A DNA stretch of 64,000 bases from Spirosoma arboris (GTDB lineage: Bacteria > Bacteroidota > Bacteroidia > Cytophagales > Spirosomataceae): contig NZ_WPIN01000006.1 in assembly GCF_009754945.1 (NCBI RefSeq), positions 1-64,000 of the forward strand, written 5' to 3'. How positions within the stretch are numbered: the stretch's first letter is position 1; every line of letters begins with the position of its first letter. Below are positions 45,022 through 53,724 of the stretch, in pieces. The position numbers and the translations under genes were made by a program. The notes beneath the pieces were generated by a model that did no database searches, was not told the origin of the DNA, and saw only the letters and a list, made by a program, of their open reading frames with translations.

Positions 45022-46356
45022 CTAAAATAAGGATTCTCCCAGTAGTCGTTTTAGTTCTAACTGATTAAGCATCAGTTGATATTGGAAATTAAGTCGCCCT
45101 AATTCCGCTTCCTCTACACCTGTTTCTGCACTTTGCAATTCAACGTTTGTGATCACTCCATTCCGCAAACGGGCATTTGCAATCTGGAGGGCTTTCTGGG
45201 ATTGTTCCACCTGCGTTTCGAGGTTCGCCAAACGAGTCTGGTTACTCCGAATATCGGCATTGAGTTGAGCAATGCTTTGGCGAACCTGGGCATTTGCATT
45301 CTCCACAGCATACTGGCTGGCATTCAGGTTTAACTGAGCGGCCTGATTCTGTAACTGATACCGCTTTCCAGAATAGATGGGAACGTTAAGCGATACGCCA
45401 GCTGCAATATTGAACTTTGGTGTGTTGATCTCGGGCAAATAACCGTTTCGGAAACCTGCCGAACCAGAGAAACTAAGGCTGGGTCGTCCCGCCAAATTAT
45501 TAACGAGAAGGTCTGTTTCGGCCTGCCGAACGCGATCCTGCGCCAGTTGTACGTCTTTATTACCAGCTAATGTTGCCTGGCTGTCATTGGCCAGTGCAAA
45601 TATCTGGGTTGGTGTACGACCCGACATGGCTTCCAGCGTAAATTGCTCCACCGCCCGACTAATGTCTGGATTAGGGTTACCCGTCAGGTAGGTGAGTGTC
45701 GCCAATTGCCGCTCTAACTGATTCTGAATCTCAATCTTACGATTTTGCGCCACTTTCACCCGAACCTGCTGCGTAAGCACATCATATTGAAGCGCATCGC
45801 CATTTTGCAAGCGGGTAGCCAACAACCGAACATTGGCGCTGGCAGTCCGGATAACCGAATCCTGAACGGCTAAACTCCGCTGAAGAAATCCAACGCCATA
45901 ATAAGCAGCCGCTACCTGATATGCCAGTGTTTGCTGGGTAATTTCCTGACCTCGGCGCAGAACCTGCACATTGTCGGTTGCCTGTCGTACGGCTGCATTT
46001 GTCCGGCCCCAGTCATAAATAGTTTGCCCAATGCCTAGGTTGGCATTTACGTTGTGGTTAGGCTGGAACTGCAGCGTTCGATCCACGCCATCAATGGGAA
46101 GCGTAGCCTTCGCCACCGGATTCAGGTATTGATAGGTGGCAGTCCCCGATACGTTGGGTTTCATGCTGGTACGGGCAATATCGACCCGCAATTCATTTGC
46201 CTGAATTTGCTGTTGTTGCTGTTTCAGGACTGGATAATTCGTATTGGCTTGTTGTACCAGCGCTCGCAAATCGTCGGGAAGCTGTGCTGGCTGGTTCTGC
46301 GCCTGAAGGGCTCCTGCGGCCAGCAGAATAGGTATTATTAGAAATTGGGAATGCAT
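45022..46356 (-). CDS. TolC-family outer membrane efflux protein
   Basis: A 444-residue protein with signal peptide (MHSQFLIIPILLAAGALQAQ) and two OEP repeats rich in Gln, Asn and Ala helices (QANTNYPVLKQQQQQIQANELRVDIARTSMKPN, YDWGRTNAAVRQATDNVQV, PIYSGKRYQLQNQAAQLNL). It forms the outer-membrane channel of the efflux system encoded by the two genes upstream on the same strand, 100 bases away. A separate promoter was not seen. Confidence 0.92.
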   Translation of the reverse strand: MHSQFLIIPILLAAGALQAQNQPAQLPDDLRALVQQANTNYPVLKQQQQQIQANELRVDIARTSMKPNVSGTATYQYLNPVAKATLPIDGVDRTLQFQPNHNVNANLGIGQTIYDWGRTNAAVRQATDNVQVLRRGQEITQQTLAYQVAAAYYGVGFLQRSLAVQDSVIRTASANVRLLATRLQNGDALQYDVLTQQVRVKVAQNRKIEIQNQLERQLATLTYLTGNPNPDISRAVEQFTLEAMSGRTPTQIFALANDSQATLAGNKDVQLAQDRVRQAETDLLVNNLAGRPSLSFSGSAGFRNGYLPEINTPKFNIAAGVSLNVPIYSGKRYQLQNQAAQLNLNASQYAVENANAQVRQSIAQLNADIRSNQTRLANLETQVEQSQKALQIANARLRNGVITNVELQSAETGVEEAELGRLNFQYQLMLNQLELKRLLGESLF

Positions 46357-46365
46357 GTTTTGAAC

Positions 46366-46451
46366 GGTTTACGGTTTGTGGTTTATCGCTTACGGGACTA
46401 GCGCAGGAACTTGTTGATGCGCCGGCTATCGTGAACTGTAAACCGAAAACC
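46366..46451. repeat. Imperfect inverted repeat in emrB-tolC gap
   Basis: GGTTTACGGTTT (46366-46377) and AAACCGAAAACC (46440-46451) pair in 11 of 12 positions, and weaker pairing continues inward. The arm has direct GGTTTACGGTTTGTGG quasi-repeats. It occupies nearly all of the 100-base gap between co-directional genes. Confidence 0.7.
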
Positions 46452-46456
46452 AATTA

Positions 46457-48070
46457 TCAGTGTGCTGAATCGGCAATGGCTTTGGCCGTAGCCGCGTCCA
46501 CCTTTTTCGATTTAAGTAAGAATAGTAGCGGGAAAGAGACAACAAAAAACAAACCCGCCAATTTGAATGTATCCAGATACGAAAGCATCAGTGCCTGCCT
46601 TGAAATAATCAGGTCGAGATTTTTGAAGGCGCCTGTTGCAGCATCGAACGCGTTTACACCTCTGGCAACCAACGCCTGTGTCATGGCATTCACGCGGTCG
46701 GTTGTCAGCATTTCGCCGGGTTGCAGATTCGAAACCAGATCTCCCCGATGAACAGCTGCTCGTTGCGTTACGTAGGTATTTGTAATGGCAACCCCAAAGG
46801 CACCCCCTACCTGACGCATCATGTTCACAATGGCGATACCGGTTGGTAGCTGCCGGGGTTCCAGTGTCGAAACGGACTGATTGATAAGTGGGACGTTAAC
46901 AAACGCCAGCCCAACCCCCCGAATGGTGAGTGCAATAATGAAGTCTCCATTCGACACGTCCATGTTATAGGTCGACATAATGAAGCAAAAGGACGCAAAG
47001 GCCACATACCCCACTGCCACGGCCAATCTTGGCGACACGCCTTTGGCCAGCAATCGACCAACCAGTGCAAACATGGGGAGCATGATTAAGCCGCCAGGAA
47101 CCAGAAGTTTACCTGTCTGCGTAGCCGTTAGCCCCACAATCCGCTGGGCAAAGAGTGGATACAGTAGCACCGACGTAAATAGGCCATAGCCAATAACCAC
47201 CATCAGAATCGACCCAACCGCCAGGTTTCGGTTTTTCAGGGCACGGAGGTCGACCACCGGATCTTTGGTCCCCCTAAGTTCCCACCAGATGAAGCACGGA
47301 ATCGCAAAGACGGCTACAACCGTCAGCCATAGGATTACTTTGCTATCGAACCAATCGTCAGATTCTCCCCGCTCCAGTACATATTGCAAACTCCCAATGC
47401 CAACGGCCAGCAATAGGATGCCAATCTGATCAATCTGAATACGTTTGCGGTCAATGTTTTGTTCGTCTGCCTTCTTATCGATGTAGGCTACACTCAGAAG
47501 AACGGCTGCAATGCCAATCGGGACGTTAATGTAAAACATCCAGCTCCAGTGGTAATTGTCGATAATAAAGCCACCGAGTGTTGGGCCAAGCGTTGGTCCG
47601 AGTACAATACCCATCCCAAACAAGGCTGATGCCAGAGGACGCTGCGAAGGAGGGAATGCATCGAACATCAGACCCTGCGAGGTCGAGAGCAAAGCTCCAC
47701 CTCCAATACCCTGTAAGAATCGAAAGCCAACCAGCACCCAGAGATTATCCGCAAAACCACAGCCATACGAAGCAACCGTAAATAAGATAATGGACCCAAC
47801 GTAGTAGTTCTTGCGGCCAAAATAGCGCTGCAAAAAGCCGGTCATTGGAATGACAATGACGTTGGCAATGGCATAGGCTGTTACTACCCACGACACGTCT
47901 TCAATGGTGACGCCGAGGTTCCCCGCAATATCGGTCAGGCCGACGTTCACGATGGATGTATCAATTAATTCAATAATGGCTGCCGAGATGGCTGTCACGA
48001 CAATAATCCACTTTTTAAATCCAGCAGGTAGAGTCGTTTGTGCAGGCAAAGCCAATGTTTGAGTTGCCAT
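46457..48070 (-). CDS. EmrB/QacA-type MFS drug exporter (DHA2, 14 TM)
   Basis: A 537-residue membrane protein. Family motifs include IELIDTSIVNVGLTDIAGNLG, WVVTAYAIANVIVIPMTGFL and the motif-C-like GPTLGPTLGGFIIDNYHWSWMFYINVPIG. This size and the HlyD gene 23 bases upstream match EmrAB systems that export hydrophobic drugs by proton antiport. With TolC it would form a tripartite pump. The order emrA-emrB-tolC on the minus strand suggests one operon under the divergent MarR gene. Confidence 0.93.
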   Translation of the reverse strand: MATQTLALPAQTTLPAGFKKWIIVVTAISAAIIELIDTSIVNVGLTDIAGNLGVTIEDVSWVVTAYAIANVIVIPMTGFLQRYFGRKNYYVGSIILFTVASYGCGFADNLWVLVGFRFLQGIGGGALLSTSQGLMFDAFPPSQRPLASALFGMGIVLGPTLGPTLGGFIIDNYHWSWMFYINVPIGIAAVLLSVAYIDKKADEQNIDRKRIQIDQIGILLLAVGIGSLQYVLERGESDDWFDSKVILWLTVVAVFAIPCFIWWELRGTKDPVVDLRALKNRNLAVGSILMVVIGYGLFTSVLLYPLFAQRIVGLTATQTGKLLVPGGLIMLPMFALVGRLLAKGVSPRLAVAVGYVAFASFCFIMSTYNMDVSNGDFIIALTIRGVGLAFVNVPLINQSVSTLEPRQLPTGIAIVNMMRQVGGAFGVAITNTYVTQRAAVHRGDLVSNLQPGEMLTTDRVNAMTQALVARGVNAFDAATGAFKNLDLIISRQALMLSYLDTFKLAGLFFVVSFPLLFLLKSKKVDAATAKAIADSAH

Positions 48071-48093
48071 AAGTTAATAAAGGGATAAATCAA

Positions 48094-49206
48094 CTACTGT
48101 GTTACCCGTACCTCAGCATCTACGCTAAGGCCCGCCCGCAGTTGATTTTTGTATTTCTCTGGATTCAGGATTTCGATTTTCACCGGTACCCGTTGCGTGA
48201 TTTTTACGAAGTTTCCCGACGCGTTATCGGCAGGTAGAAGCGCAAACCGTGCTCCGGTAGCATCTGACAATGACGATACACGACCTTTAATGTCGAGGTC
48301 AGGATAAGCGTCTAACTTGATGTCAACAGGCTGACCTAGCTGCATTTTCTCCAATTGGGTTTCTTTGAAATTGGCAACGACCCAGAAGGTTGAATCGGCA
48401 ACGATCGTGAATAGATTCTGGCCAGGTTGTACGTATTGGCCAACGACTACGTTTTTGCGACCAATTTTGCCGGCAATCGGAGCGGCCAATCGTGCGTAGC
48501 CTACTTTCAGTTTTGCGTTGTCGATGGCCGCCTGTTTCACTTTCAGAACCGCCTGAATTTTCTGGATATTGGCCTGTGCTTTAGCGATACCAGCCTGTGC
48601 TACGCTTTCTGACGTTTTAGCAAGGTTAATCTGCTCTACATTTGCATTGTACTGACCAGCCTGCACTTCCACATTATTCTGCGAGTCTTCCAGCTGCTTT
48701 TTTGTCAGCGATTGCTCTTTGTACAAATTCTGGTCACGTTGCAAATCCTGTTGGGCTTTGTTGCGCCGAATAGCCTGCACTGCTGCGTTCGACTGAGCAA
48801 CACGGGCATTCTGCGTTACATTACGGGCAGTCGCCTGGGCATTTTGTAGATCGGCGCGGGCATTTTGTAAATCGGCCAGGGATTGCTGATAATCGGCTTC
48901 AGCTTGTGCCAGCGCGACATCGTATTCCTGAGGGTCAATCGTTACCAGCGGCTGGCCCTGTTTCACATTCGCGTAATCATCGACATTAACCGATGTTACA
49001 TAACCTGCTACCCGAGCCAGTACCGGCGCTGAGTTGCCTTCAATTTGAGCGTTGTCCGTCGTTTCGTATTGCTGACTGTGGCGGAAGGCCTGATAGCCAA
49101 AATAACCTCCTACGATTACTACGAGGCCTATAATAATGCGGGGTAAATACGTACTGAGTCCGCTTTTTTCTTCTGTAGTTGCCATTTCTTGTGTTGTGGT
49201 TGCCAT
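48094..49206 (-). CDS. EmrA/HlyD-type membrane fusion protein
   Basis: A 370-residue adaptor with one N-terminal TM (IIIGLVVIVGGYFGYQAF), a biotinyl-lipoyl-like half (NSAPVLARVAGYVTSVNVDDYANVKQGQPLVTIDP), a long coiled coil (about 100-210, Gln/Ala/Asn-rich) and a beta-barrel with AAPIAGKIGRKNVVVGQYVQPGQNLFTIV. It connects the inner-membrane MFS transporter to TolC. It is the first gene of the efflux operon. The in-frame Met at residue 8 is an alternative start. Confidence 0.93.
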   Translation of the reverse strand: MATTTQEMATTEEKSGLSTYLPRIIIGLVVIVGGYFGYQAFRHSQQYETTDNAQIEGNSAPVLARVAGYVTSVNVDDYANVKQGQPLVTIDPQEYDVALAQAEADYQQSLADLQNARADLQNAQATARNVTQNARVAQSNAAVQAIRRNKAQQDLQRDQNLYKEQSLTKKQLEDSQNNVEVQAGQYNANVEQINLAKTSESVAQAGIAKAQANIQKIQAVLKVKQAAIDNAKLKVGYARLAAPIAGKIGRKNVVVGQYVQPGQNLFTIVADSTFWVVANFKETQLEKMQLGQPVDIKLDAYPDLDIKGRVSSLSDATGARFALLPADNASGNFVKITQRVPVKIEILNPEKYKNQLRAGLSVDAEVRVTQ

Positions 49207-49284
49207 TGTATATATCTGGTTTTAGGCAAGTCCTATTGATAAAGAACCTATTATGCAGTCAAAAATGTTTGACTAAATGTGGGA

Positions 49285-49292
49285 CAAAAGTA
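49285..49292 (-). promoter_or_regulatory. -7 box of the efflux operon promoter
   Basis: TACTTTTG on the minus strand fits TAnnTTTG. The TTGAC on the same strand (49315-49311) lies about 20 bases upstream as the -33 and is half of the operator. Confidence 0.65.
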
Positions 49293-49299
49293 AACCAGG

Positions 49300-49315
49300 T
49301 TGACTATAAAGTCAA
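49300..49315. promoter_or_regulatory. TTGACT-ATAA-AGTCAA operator shared by divergent promoters
   Basis: A perfect 6-4-6 palindrome. Its left half supplies TTGAC for the plus-strand MarR promoter and its right half TTGAC for the minus-strand efflux promoter. Further TTGACTA copies lie at 49269-49275 and 49321-49327. A MarR dimer here would block both promoters. Confidence 0.75.
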
Positions 49316-49325
49316 GTAGGTTGAC

Positions 49326-49333
49326 TATATTTG
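49326..49333 (+). promoter_or_regulatory. -7 box of the MarR gene promoter
   Basis: TATATTTG fits TAnnTTTG and overlaps the third TTGACTA copy. The putative -33 TTGAC at 49300 is a little far (23 bases). Confidence 0.55.
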
Positions 49334-49380
49334 TACAATCTTTTGTTCTGAATTGTTTCAGCGTTTTTTATTTTGCAGAC

Positions 49381-49866
49381 ATGTTCGTGGAAACAGACAA
49401 AAATTCCTTTGATTTCGACCAATTTCGGGCTATCCGGGAACGATCTATAGGTCGTTTATTTTGGCGGCTCAAACGATATACGAGTAACTTGATAGAACCC
49501 AAGCTTCATGCCCTTGGCTATACTGATTTCAAAATGAGTTATCTGATGTTTCTCTCGAACATTGAAGAGGGGGGAACAACAAATAATGAATTAGCAAAGC
49601 GGGCTTGCGTCACCAAACAGATGATGAGTAAGATTGTTGGCTTGCTGGAGAGCGAAGGCTATATCTATATCCAAAAAAATCCAGCTGATTCCCGTTCCAA
49701 CATCATTTTTCTGAATGACCGGGGAAAGGAGCTATTCGTGAGTCTTAAAGGATGCATGCAGGAAGCTCGTGATAAATTTGACGCCATCGTTGGTCACGAC
49801 CGAATGGAACAGGTCCTTGACACAATGTTTGAATTAGCCAATAAATTGGAAAACGAAGAACAATAA
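49381..49866 (+). CDS. MarR-family regulator of the efflux operon
   Basis: A 161-residue protein from ATG 49381 (MFVETDKNSFDFDQF). Upstream in-frame starts were rejected because they would lie inside the operator and promoter. The winged helix reads TNNELAKRACVTKQMMSKIVGLLESEGYIYIQKNPADSRSNIIFLNDRG with the DSR wing. Divergent arrangement with emrA and the shared palindrome strongly suggest a local repressor that releases on binding a pump substrate. It is followed by an inverted repeat before the convergent DedA gene. Confidence 0.92.
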   Translation: MFVETDKNSFDFDQFRAIRERSIGRLFWRLKRYTSNLIEPKLHALGYTDFKMSYLMFLSNIEEGGTTNNELAKRACVTKQMMSKIVGLLESEGYIYIQKNPADSRSNIIFLNDRGKELFVSLKGCMQEARDKFDAIVGHDRMEQVLDTMFELANKLENEEQ

Positions 49867-49890
49867 GAGGGATGTATTAAGTATGATGTA

Positions 49891-49925
49891 GGGTATATGA
49901 TCTAGTTAGTGCGAATCATATATCC
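49891..49925. repeat. Inverted repeat of the TATGATGTAGGG type
   Basis: GGGTATATGAT (49891-49901) pairs with ATCATATATCC (49915-49925) over 11 positions with one G-U and can extend a few more. The word TATGATGTAGGGT is shared with the inverted repeat at 53725 (18 of 19 bases alike). It sits in a convergent gap, unlike most others of the group. Confidence 0.7.
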
Positions 49926-49953
49926 TATTGAGGGTATTAAGACGTCTTGATGC

Positions 49954-50601
49954 TTATTCGCTCACCTTCTCGGGCTCTTTCTCCTTGCGAGCGTTCAGAT
50001 AACCCTTAATAACCGTAAAGGTGGTGATGGCCAGGAAGAATACGATGATGTATTGAACATAGTCAACAATCCAGGGGAACTTCTCCCCAAAATAGAACCC
50101 TCCACCCACTAAGGTTAACACCCAAATACCTCCACCAATTACATTGTAAAGCATAAAAAAGCCGACTGGCATATGAATAAGGCCAGCCAGCAACGGAGCA
50201 AACGTACGGACAATGGGCAAAAAGCGGGAAATAATCAGGGCGCTGTTGCCATAGCGCAGAAAAGCATCACGTGTATTATCGATGTATTTCTGTTTGAAAA
50301 ACAATGAATCGGGCCGGTTTTTGATTCGCGCTCCAAAATAATAACCCGTTAGGTAGCCCGTTGCTGAACCCAATACAGCTGCCCCAAAGATGCAGGTTAG
50401 TAATAGCCAGAGGGGTACGTTCAGCAATTTTGTGCCAGCAAATACGCCCGATAAAAACAGCAGATAATCGCCTGGCAGGAAGAAGCCGAAGAAGATGCCG
50501 TTTTCAACGAAAATGATGAGCGTAATCAACACCAGCCCGCCCGTCCGAATGATTTCTTCGGAATTAAGCAGGTACTGGAAAAAGTCGATGATCTGGTTCA
50601 T
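49954..50601 (-). CDS. DedA-family membrane protein
   Basis: A 215-residue protein with about five TM segments. VENGIFFGFFLPGDYLLFLSG and SRFLPIVRTFAPLLAGLIHMP are the DedA/SNARE-associated signatures, including the conserved RF-P-R-F segment. DedA proteins move or flip lipid carriers and help keep membrane potential, and some take part in undecaprenyl phosphate recycling. Which subgroup applies here is uncertain. It lies just after the ABC-F gene on the same strand, separated only by a palindrome. Confidence 0.92.
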   Translation of the reverse strand: MNQIIDFFQYLLNSEEIIRTGGLVLITLIIFVENGIFFGFFLPGDYLLFLSGVFAGTKLLNVPLWLLLTCIFGAAVLGSATGYLTGYYFGARIKNRPDSLFFKQKYIDNTRDAFLRYGNSALIISRFLPIVRTFAPLLAGLIHMPVGFFMLYNVIGGGIWVLTLVGGGFYFGEKFPWIVDYVQYIIVFFLAITTFTVIKGYLNARKEKEPEKVSE

Positions 50602-50605
50602 GAGT

Positions 50606-50681
50606 AAAGAGTGAAAGGGTGAAAGAGCGAAAGAGTGAAAACCGCGTGTGTACTTATCGCTCTTTCACCCTTTCACTCTTT
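50606..50681. repeat. Perfect 25-bp inverted repeat in abcF-dedA gap
   Basis: Arms 50606-50630 and 50657-50681 match exactly over 25 bases with a 26-base loop. The words AAAGAGTGAAAG and GAAAGAGCGA are also those of the repeat at 29683. It fills the gap from 4 bases past the dedA ATG side to 7 bases before the ABC-F stop. There is no T-tract. Confidence 0.93.
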
Positions 50682-50687
50682 CGCTCT

Positions 50688-52583
50688 TTAAATAAATTCC
50701 GCCAGCTCAAGCCAGCGGTCTGATTTTTCGGCGATACTATGCTCAATTTGCTCAATTTCACGCGACCAGGCTATTAACTGTTCATGAGGGCCACCTCCGT
50801 TAAGAAGATCCACAACGTCGACTTTTCGTTGTTCCAGCGATTCGATTTCTTTTTCCAGCGTTTCGTACTCACGGATTTCTTTGAACGAAAGCTTTTTCTT
50901 GGTGCCATTTACCGTAGTTGTTGCCGAAGAAACTACAGGCGCCGGTGTTTGGTTCTTAATAACCCCTGATGTGGGTTTATCAATTTGTGAAGCCAATTTT
51001 TTGGGTTGTGAATCCCGCCATTCTCGATAGTCGGTGTAGTTTCCTGGATAATCACGGACTTTTCCTTCACCTTCCATCACAAAAACGTGCTCAACCAGCC
51101 GATCCATGAAGTACCGATCGTGCGTTACAATGAGTACACAGCCCGAAAAATTGAGCAAAAAATCCTCCAGTACATTTAGTGTCGTGATGTCGAGGTCATT
51201 GGTGGGCTCATCCAGAATCAGGAAGTTTGGATTCTGTACCAGAACCAGCAACAATTGTAATCGTCGTTTTTCGCCCCCGCTCAGTTTCGCCACAAAATCA
51301 TACTGTTTGGAACGGTCGAATAGAAACCGGCTGAGTAATTGCGTAGCCGTAACCGTGTCGCCATTGGCTAATTTCATAACTTCAGCCACGTCTTGAACGA
51401 CGTCGATTACGCGCTGATTTTCGGGTAAATCGAGTTCCGTTTGTGTGTAATAGCCAAACTTGACCGTGCCGCCTGTTGTAATCTTGCCCGAATCGGGGCG
51501 AAGCTGACCAGTCAGCATATTCATCAGTGTGGTTTTCCCCATGCCGTTTTTGCCAATCAGTCCCACACGATCGGGCCGTTTGAAGGTATAGTTGAAATGG
51601 TCGAGCAGGATTTTGTCGCCAAACCGCTTACTGAGATTTTCAACTTCCAGAATTTTGCTCCCTAATCGGGCCATACGCAGATTCAGCTCCAATTCACCAT
51701 CGTTGCGTTTGCCACTTGTTTTCTCTTTTAGGTCTTCAAACGCATCGATCCGGTACTGCGCTTTTGTGCCCCGCGCTTTGGGCTGCCGACGCATCCACTC
51801 CAGTTCACGCCGGAAGGTGTTGCGATCTTTCGACAATTCGGATGCAGCCGCTAATTCGCGTTCCTCTTTTTTCTCTAAAAAGTAAGCATAATTGCCTTTG
51901 TAGGTGTAGAGTTGCCCATTGTCCATTTCGGCAATCTGGTTGCAAACCCGATCCAGAAAGTATCGATCGTGGGAGACCATTAACAACGTGCCATTATTCG
52001 TATTCAGGAAATTTTCGAGATATTCAATCGCTTCAAGGTCGAGGTGGTTGGTTGGCTCATCCAGAATAAGCAGGTCTGGATTTTGGATCAGAACTCGTGC
52101 CAAAGCAACCCGTTTGCGTTGCCCACCCGACAGCGATCCCGCCAATTGCTCTACATCCTGAATACCCAATTCACCCAGAATCTGGCGAATCTGAGATTCA
52201 TAGTCCCAGGCTTCCAGCTTTTCCATGTCGATCATAGCTTTCTCGAGAGCTGCATGATCGTCAGTAGCCAGAGCGTGTTCATAAGCCCGTACCGCGTCGA
52301 GCTGCGCACTTTCGCCAGCTAACACAACATCCATAACGGTCAGCGCGTCGTTCAGATCGGGTTGTTGGTCAAGGTATCCAATGGTGATATCTTTTCGGTG
52401 ACTGACAATTCCAGAATCGGGCGGCATGGCTCCCGCCAGAATCGATAAAAGTGTAGTTTTTCCTGAGCCATTGGCTCCAACGATAGCGACTTTATCACCT
52501 CGATTGACACCAAACGTAAGGTTTTTAAACAGAGTACGGTCGCCGTAGGACTTCGTTAAATTTTCGGCTGATAGATAGTTCAT
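50688..52583 (-). CDS. ABC-F family ATPase (Uup-like)
   Basis: A 631-residue soluble protein from ATG 52583 (MNYLSAENLTKSYGDRTLF), chosen because it begins with the conserved ABC-F N-terminus. Two ABC domains show Walker A (GANGSGKTT and GKNGMGKTT), signature LSGGQRKRVALARV and LSGGEKRRLQLL, and Walker B ILDEPTNHLD and ILDEPTNDLD. A charged linker and a C-terminal coiled coil (KEIREYETLEKEIESLEQRKVD) follow. This layout is that of Uup, which acts on ribosomes or branched DNA rather than in transport. No TM partner is encoded nearby. Confidence 0.93.
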   Translation of the reverse strand: MNYLSAENLTKSYGDRTLFKNLTFGVNRGDKVAIVGANGSGKTTLLSILAGAMPPDSGIVSHRKDITIGYLDQQPDLNDALTVMDVVLAGESAQLDAVRAYEHALATDDHAALEKAMIDMEKLEAWDYESQIRQILGELGIQDVEQLAGSLSGGQRKRVALARVLIQNPDLLILDEPTNHLDLEAIEYLENFLNTNNGTLLMVSHDRYFLDRVCNQIAEMDNGQLYTYKGNYAYFLEKKEERELAAASELSKDRNTFRRELEWMRRQPKARGTKAQYRIDAFEDLKEKTSGKRNDGELELNLRMARLGSKILEVENLSKRFGDKILLDHFNYTFKRPDRVGLIGKNGMGKTTLMNMLTGQLRPDSGKITTGGTVKFGYYTQTELDLPENQRVIDVVQDVAEVMKLANGDTVTATQLLSRFLFDRSKQYDFVAKLSGGEKRRLQLLLVLVQNPNFLILDEPTNDLDITTLNVLEDFLLNFSGCVLIVTHDRYFMDRLVEHVFVMEGEGKVRDYPGNYTDYREWRDSQPKKLASQIDKPTSGVIKNQTPAPVVSSATTTVNGTKKKLSFKEIREYETLEKEIESLEQRKVDVVDLLNGGGPHEQLIAWSREIEQIEHSIAEKSDRWLELAEFI

Positions 52584-52632
52584 AAGTCGGAGAAACCTAC
52601 TGGCTTTTGAAAAGCACATAGGTTTGAGGGTA

Positions 52633-52640
52633 CAAAGGTA
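52633..52640 (-). promoter_or_regulatory. -7 box upstream of the ABC-F gene
   Basis: TACCTTTG on the minus strand lies 50 bases before the ABC-F ATG. No good -33 was found. Confidence 0.5.
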
Positions 52641-52701
52641 CAACAAAGAAAATCGTTCGTACTTTTACCACTCATTGCTGTTTCTATATTCCTACTTAAC
52701 A

Positions 52702-53715
52702 ATGCGCCTGAAATACCTCCTATCAACCTTCGTATTAACGACTGGAGCACTCATCAGTACGAATGCCCAGACGTCTTCGCCCGGTAAATCATATACCCAA
52801 ACTATCCCAGGGAGCAATCAAACCTATGCAATGGTGGCTATTCCGGGTGGTAAATTTTTGATGGGCAGCTTACCTGATGAAAAAGGTCATAAATCCGATG
52901 AAAGTCCTAAGCACGGTGTAACGATCGAGCCGTTTTTTATGGGCAAGTATGAAATAACGTGGGACCTCTACGACCTGTTTGCCTTCACAAATATGGAGAA
53001 AGAGATGGCTGCCAAATACACCGAAACAGATGCGAACCTTGCCAAAACAGATGCCACTACACGACCTAGTCCGCCTTATGTAGACATGTCGTTTGGAATG
53101 GGTCGGGCAGGCTATCCGGCCATTAACATGACGCAATATGCCGCGATCAAATTCTGCGCATGGCTCTACGCTAAAACGGGGGTATTTTATCGCTTACCCA
53201 CCGAAGCTGAATGGGAATATGCCTGCCGGGGAAATGACAAGAATGCCACGTTAGCTTATTCATTCGGGAATGATGTGAAGCAACTAGGCGACTATGCTGT
53301 GTTTACAGGTAATAGTGGTGGCGGGTATAAAAAAGTGGGAACCAAAAAGCCAAACTCATTTGGGTTGTATGATATGCATGGCAATGTAATGGAGTGGACT
53401 CAGGACCAGTACATTGAGGATTATTATAAGCAGGTTGCTAGTGGAAAAGTTAAGGAACCCTATGCACCAACGACGACACTTTATCCCAACGCCGTACGAG
53501 GTGGTTCCTGGGACGATGAGCCAGATGTGCTACGTTCAGCTGCCCGGACACCCTCTGCGCCATCCTGGAAAGTACTCGACCCACAAAGCCCTAAATCAGA
53601 TTGGTGGTTGACTTCCGCTTCGTTCGTTGGTTTTCGTATAGTGCGGCCAGCCAAAGCACCCAGCGAAGAAGAGATTAAGGCATACTATGGTATTAAGCCA
53701 ATTAAAGACTATTGA
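52702..53715 (+). CDS. SUMF1-fold protein without formylglycine cysteines
   Basis: A 337-residue secreted protein. ATG 52702 gives a signal peptide (MRLKYLLSTFVLTTGALISTNAQ). The FGE-sulfatase fold is clear (MVAIPGGKFLMGS, FFMGKYEITWDLYD, FYRLPTEAEWEYACRG, NSFGLYDMHGNVMEWTQD, VRGGSWDD). The catalytic cysteines that follow RGGSW in true formylglycine-generating enzymes are absent (RGGSWDDEPDVLRSAARTP). It is therefore unlikely to activate sulfatases. In Bacteroidota the same fold is used by gliding/T9SS proteins GldJ and GldK, but those are lipoproteins and this lacks a lipobox. Function open. Confidence 0.88.
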   Translation: MRLKYLLSTFVLTTGALISTNAQTSSPGKSYTQTIPGSNQTYAMVAIPGGKFLMGSLPDEKGHKSDESPKHGVTIEPFFMGKYEITWDLYDLFAFTNMEKEMAAKYTETDANLAKTDATTRPSPPYVDMSFGMGRAGYPAINMTQYAAIKFCAWLYAKTGVFYRLPTEAEWEYACRGNDKNATLAYSFGNDVKQLGDYAVFTGNSGGGYKKVGTKKPNSFGLYDMHGNVMEWTQDQYIEDYYKQVASGKVKEPYAPTTTLYPNAVRGGSWDDEPDVLRSAARTPSAPSWKVLDPQSPKSDWWLTSASFVGFRIVRPAKAPSEEEIKAYYGIKPIKDY

Positions 53716-53724
53716 TCAATGTAT

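Noticed and set aside
52702..53715. Naming the SUMF1-like gene gldJ or gldK
   Set aside because: Those are lipoproteins next to other gld genes. This one has no lipobox and no gld neighbours.
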